DNA from: Mollicutes bacterium
GTDB lineage: Bacteria > Bacillota_I > Bacilli_A > RF39 > UBA660
Direction of reading: 5' to 3'
Length of the DNA stretch: 17,806 nt
Assembly: GCA_004552445.1 (NCBI GenBank)
Contig: SFOJ01000016.1
Coordinates: 1-17,806, forward strand
Shown here: one piece after another, positions 15,776-17,806 of the stretch
Layout of the letters: each line of letters starts with the position of its first letter
Position numbering within the stretch: position 1 is the first letter of the stretch
The notes under the pieces: generated by a model
What the model was told of the DNA's origin: nothing
What the model saw: only the letters and a program-made list of their open reading frames with translations
The model's database searches: none
Position numbers and translations under genes: made by a program

Positions 15776-15946
15776 TTAAACCTCTCTTGAAAGAAAGAAT
15801 CTTTCCCAATCACTTCTCTTAACTATATAATCTCTTCCATGTTTTAATGCTTTGACCTTGTGTTCTCTAATAAACTTTCTAACATAGATAAGTGTAACAC
15901 TATATTCATCACTTATCTAATTTGTAAGTAAATAATCTTCCACCAT
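15776..15946 (-). pseudogene. Excisionase-like helix-turn-helix gene with a premature TAG
   Basis: A strong AAGGAGGAATAAGT precedes the ATG at 15944-15946. The frame reads MVEDYLLTN, a TAG at 15917-15919, then ISDEYSVTLIYVRKFIREHK, VKALKHGRDYIVKRSDWERF, and ends at 15776. Apart from the TAG, the 56-residue sequence fits the small winged HTH_17/excisionase fold: a first helix, a YVRKFIREHKV recognition helix, and the wing with R-D-Y-I-V-K-R-S-D-W. Such proteins control excision of integrated elements or act as small transcription factors. The intact ribosome-binding site suggests the loss is recent. Read-through cannot be excluded from one sequence. Confidence 0.65.
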
Positions 15947-16001
15947 ACTTATTCCTCCTTACTTATAAGTAGATAAGAAAAAACAAAACTCTAAAATAGT
16001 G

Positions 16002-16021
16002 TCACTTACTATCACTTAGTA
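16002..16021. repeat. Tandem direct repeat upstream of the excisionase-like gene
   Basis: TCACTTACTA and TCACTTAGTA are repeated at a 10-bp interval (one helical turn), about 56 bp upstream of the excisionase-like start codon. A palindrome ACTTATAAGT follows at 15961-15970. These could be operator sites for the small HTH protein. Confidence 0.45.
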
Positions 16022-16135
16022 CCACATAAAAAAGTCGTGTAATCAATATACAAACACTTGTTTCTAAATATACCTCTTTTCGCTTGCTTTTAGCCATTCT
16101 GAGACACTTTTATAACGGGTTAGACTAATGTTCAT
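16002..16135 (-). pseudogene. Possible remnant of a short gene
   Basis: The ATG at 16133-16135 opens MNISLTRYKSVSEWLKASEK followed by RYI and a stop; a one-base shift continues as ETSVCILITRLFYVVLSDSK to a TGA at 16002. The two pieces together resemble a small helical protein, but no ribosome-binding site is convincing and the family is unknown. It overlaps the direct repeat and the left arm of the structured element. Confidence 0.3.
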
Positions 16136-16254
16136 TTTGAATCTTTCTTAACAGAGAGATAACGGAATTCGATTCATATAGACTGAGTGAGGGATGGGTT
16201 TAGTAAAAAAAGGAATTTTACTCTCTCTAAAAGCATGGTAAACCCAAATCGAAT
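16086..16254. other. Structured element with nested inverted repeats and a possible pseudoknot
   Basis: Four complementary pairs are nested or crossed here. ATTCGATT (16167-16174) pairs with AATCGAAT (16247-16254); inside it GGGTTTA (16196-16202) pairs with TAAACCC (16239-16245); inside that GTAAAA (16203-16208) pairs with TTTTAC (16216-16221). The remaining loop carries CTCTCT and CTAAAAGC (16221-16234), complementary to AGAGAG (16153-16158) and GCTTTTAG (16086-16093) outside, so pairing would form a pseudoknot. The segment is visibly less AT-rich than its flanks and has no coding frame spanning it. It could be a structured RNA on either strand, a replication or transfer origin, or a recombination site of the decayed element. 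Confidence 0.5.
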
Positions 16255-16485
16255 ATAGCAAAATTACTTTTCTTTTTCTTTTAATATATACTTTACAGAT
16301 GGAAGATAAATTATAATATAATTCTATTGTAAGATAAAAATAATATGGGTTATCTTATATACTATGAGTCCTATTACTTATATTTATATAATATATGTAT
16401 ATATAATAAGTCCTCTTACATTTACTTATATAGTAGACATAGAGAACAAAAAATCGAGTGTCTGTTCCAATTTTTTTTATTCTGT
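16255..16485. other. AT-rich intergenic stretch
   Basis: No gene is supported. There are TATAAT-like boxes on both strands around 16312-16320, with plus-strand TTTACA at 16292-16297 (16 bp from TAATAT). A plus-strand frame from 16345 is Tyr-rich low-complexity translation of TA repeats without a ribosome-binding site. Short complements GAGAAC (16442-16447) and GTTCTC (16516-16521) flank the terminator. Confidence 0.5.
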
Positions 16486-16510
16486 AAAAAAGTACAGATT
16501 TCTCTGTACT
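16486..16510 (-). terminator. Terminator of the repeat-protein operon
   Basis: AGTACAGA and TCTGTACT form a perfect 8-bp stem with a GAAA tetraloop on the minus strand, followed by TTTTT. It lies about 47 nt downstream of the 92-aa gene. Confidence 0.88.
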
Positions 16511-16556
16511 ATATAGTTCTCAATATTTTAATCTTACATTCATTTTGTTTTAATTA

Positions 16557-16835
16557 CTATTCATACATTATTTCTATTAATGATGAATCTTCACCTAACT
16601 TATTAGCAAAATCAGCACCTAATTTTTCTTTTAAAACTTCAAATTTTCTTATAAAATCATCCAAAGAATACAAAAACAAATCTAATGATGTTAAGAATAA
16701 ATCTTTTGCATAATATATACCATTATTTTCTAAATATTTGAAGATTTTTGACACATTATCTATGTCTATTTGTGTAATTAATTCCTCATCAAAATTTTCT
16801 TTTAATATTTTAATATCTATTTCATCTAAATTCAT
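16557..16835 (-). CDS. 92-aa helical protein coupled to the repeat protein
   Basis: The product is predicted to be almost all helical, acidic at both ends, with the core LFLTSLDLFLYSLDDFIRKF followed by EVLKEKLGADFANKLGED. This alternation of a Leu-Phe-x-Thr-Ser turn and two amphipathic helices resembles the upstream tandem-repeat protein and, more loosely, mTERF-type helical repeats. The ATG at 16833-16835 overlaps the TGA of the upstream gene (ATGA), and GGAGG inside the end of the upstream gene serves as its ribosome-binding site. It may act as a separate partner or may once have been the C-terminus of the same protein. I do not recognise a named family. Confidence 0.75.
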   Translation of the reverse strand: MNLDEIDIKILKENFDEELITQIDIDNVSKIFKYLENNGIYYAKDLFLTSLDLFLYSLDDFIRKFEVLKEKLGADFANKLGEDSSLIEIMYE

Positions 16836-17806
16836 CTTATTATTCCTCCATTCATTTCATTAACATCATTTTCTTCATATTTATATTTTTGAATAAGTAC
16901 TTTAATATCTATATTATATTTTTTCTTTAATAATCCTGGTTGCTTTCCAAAAATTGGATTTAACTTGCCATCAATAACCAAAGGTAAATTGTTTTCTTTC
17001 AAATATTGTATTAATGCATAATTTTGTGAAGGAGAAAATAATAAGAATGATGTATTTAAAAAGTTATCAATATTATTTTCTTCTGCCAATCTAAATAAAA
17101 ATGGTAATTTTGAAATCATTGATTTACTATTAGCTACTATTGAAGAAGTAAGTAAACCTGAATATCTCTTATCATTCCAACAATCCATTTGTAACAATTT
17201 TTGTATTTCTTCAAACTTTGCACGTGCTAATGTTTGTGATGTAAATAATTTTGGGTGTGCTTTAAATTCATCACTTCTAATTATCTTTTGTATTTCTTCA
17301 AACTTTGCACGTGCTAATGTTTCTGATGTAAATAATTTTGGGTGTTCTTTAAATTCCTGACTTTGAATTATCTTTTGTATTTCTTCAAACTTTGCACGTG
17401 CTAATGTTTCTGATGTAAATAATTCTGGGTGTGCTTTAAATTCCTGACTTTGGATTATATTTTGTATTTCTTCTAACTTTGCATATGCTAATGTTTGTGA
17501 TGTAAATAATTCTGGGTATTCATTAAATTCCTGACTTTGGATTATCTTTTGTATTTCTTCAAACTTTGCACGTGCTAATGTTTGTGATGTAAATAATTCT
17601 GGGTGTTCTTTAAATTCCTTACTTTGGATTATATTTTGTATTTCTTCTAACTTTGCATGTGCTAATGTTTCTGATGTAAATAATTCTGGGTGTTCTTTAA
17701 ATTCATCACTTTGGATTATATTTTGTATTTCTTCAAACTTTGCATATGCTAATGTTTGTGATGTAAATAATTCTGGGTGTGCTTCAAATTCTTTACTTTG
17801 AATTAT
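16832..17806 (-). CDS. Tandem 29-residue helical repeat protein (N-terminus outside window)
   Basis: The reading frame is open without a stop from the right edge to TGA at 16832-16834 (324 residues visible). Residues up to about 17194 are a tandem array of a 29-residue unit of the form HPELFTSETLARAKFEEIQ followed by KIIQSQEFKE. The C-terminal 120 residues are a more divergent helical region that keeps similar L-x-T-S turns (SGLLTSSIVANSKSMISKL, then DNFLNTSFLLFSPSQNYALI, LKKKYNIDIKVLIQKY). No ATG, GTG or TTG in this frame lies within the repeat array, so the true start is beyond the window. The product resembles alpha-solenoids; a P-x-L-F/L turn every 29 residues loosely recalls mTERF or TALE repeats, an inference not tested by search. 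It shares a translational overlap with the 92-aa gene. Confidence 0.75.
   Translation of the reverse strand: MIQSKEFEAHPELFTSQTLAYAKFEEIQNIIQSDEFKEHPELFTSETLAHAKLEEIQNIIQSKEFKEHPELFTSQTLARAKFEEIQKIIQSQEFNEYPELFTSQTLAYAKLEEIQNIIQSQEFKAHPELFTSETLARAKFEEIQKIIQSQEFKEHPKLFTSETLARAKFEEIQKIIRSDEFKAHPKLFTSQTLARAKFEEIQKLLQMDCWNDKRYSGLLTSSIVANSKSMISKLPFLFRLAEENNIDNFLNTSFLLFSPSQNYALIQYLKENNLPLVIDGKLNPIFGKQPGLLKKKYNIDIKVLIQKYKYEENDVNEMNGGIIR
17194..17806 (-). repeat. Perfectly phased 87-bp tandem repeats
   Basis: The repeat landmark GGGT occurs on the plus strand at 17253, 17340, 17427, 17514, 17601, 17688 and 17775, exactly 87 bp apart, with no insertion or deletion. Seven units (the outermost ones partial) are visible and the array continues beyond the edge. 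In the protein, residues 3, 8, 12, 15, 20, 23, 25, 28 and 29 vary and the rest are nearly constant. Residue 12 reads Y, H, R, Y, R, R, R from the N-terminal side; R12 always goes with F15 and, in the units where it is conserved, K20. Confidence 0.95.

Noticed and set aside
16345..16713. Plus-strand frame beginning MGYLIYYESYYLYLYNICIY
   Set aside because: Tyr-rich translation of TA repeats, no ribosome-binding site, and its second half is antisense to the 92-aa gene.
17194..17806. CRISPR array
   Set aside because: The repeat unit is 87 bp with no variable spacers and is translated in one continuous frame; it is a protein-coding tandem repeat.

Overview
The window is a low-GC Bacilli-type chromosome segment that uses the standard genetic code: TGG encodes Trp, and TGA serves as a stop, for example at 16832-16834. 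Shine-Dalgarno sites are mostly AGGAGG-like. The presence of rplJ/rplL with an L10 leader, cdaA-cdaR, SpoVS and RecD2, together with the very AT-rich codon use, suggests an uncultured gut-type Bacilli/Erysipelotrichia relative. That placement is inference; no marker here fixes the taxon.

Layout. Positions 1-744 (minus strand) hold the start of rplL, the complete rplJ, an L10-binding leader with an attenuator, and a strong promoter. Positions 777-2555 hold a large orphan protein with a type IV prepilin N-terminus. Positions 2612-4799 hold cdaR and cdaA, which make and control cyclic di-AMP; glmM, their usual partner, does not follow. Positions 5068-7501 hold a SpoVS-like Alba protein, a multi-pass membrane protein, an AI-2E family transporter and a very short membrane protein whose ribosome-binding site faces an AUU codon. 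Positions 7543-12263 hold recD2 and a YfhO-type membrane protein, both lacking a visible Shine-Dalgarno site and both with promoter-like sequences close to the start codon. Positions 12373-13910 are the only plus-strand operon, a DUF1292-like protein followed by a membrane-anchored lytic transglycosylase.

From about 13.94 kb rightward the character changes. Around a tRNA-Arg(CCU) gene lie a frameshifted gene, two small membrane proteins, and a row of broken genes: one with an in-frame stop plus a frameshift, one frameshifted, and one excisionase-like helix-turn-helix gene with a premature TAG. Beyond them is a segment at about 16.08-16.26 kb with nested inverted repeats that could fold into a pseudoknot. 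This looks like a decayed mobile element whose regulatory or structured region is still visible.

The right edge (16557-17806, minus strand) holds two translationally coupled genes. The upstream one runs off the window and consists of perfectly phased 87-bp (29-residue) tandem repeats followed by a divergent helical C-terminus; the downstream one is a 92-residue helical protein with a similar Leu/Ser pattern. I regard this pair as the best candidate for an undescribed system: a bacterial helical-repeat protein with a loose mTERF- or TALE-like look.

A genome-wide habit is also visible. Most minus-strand genes end with the stop codon inside the stem of a rho-independent terminator, so transcription units here are very compact.
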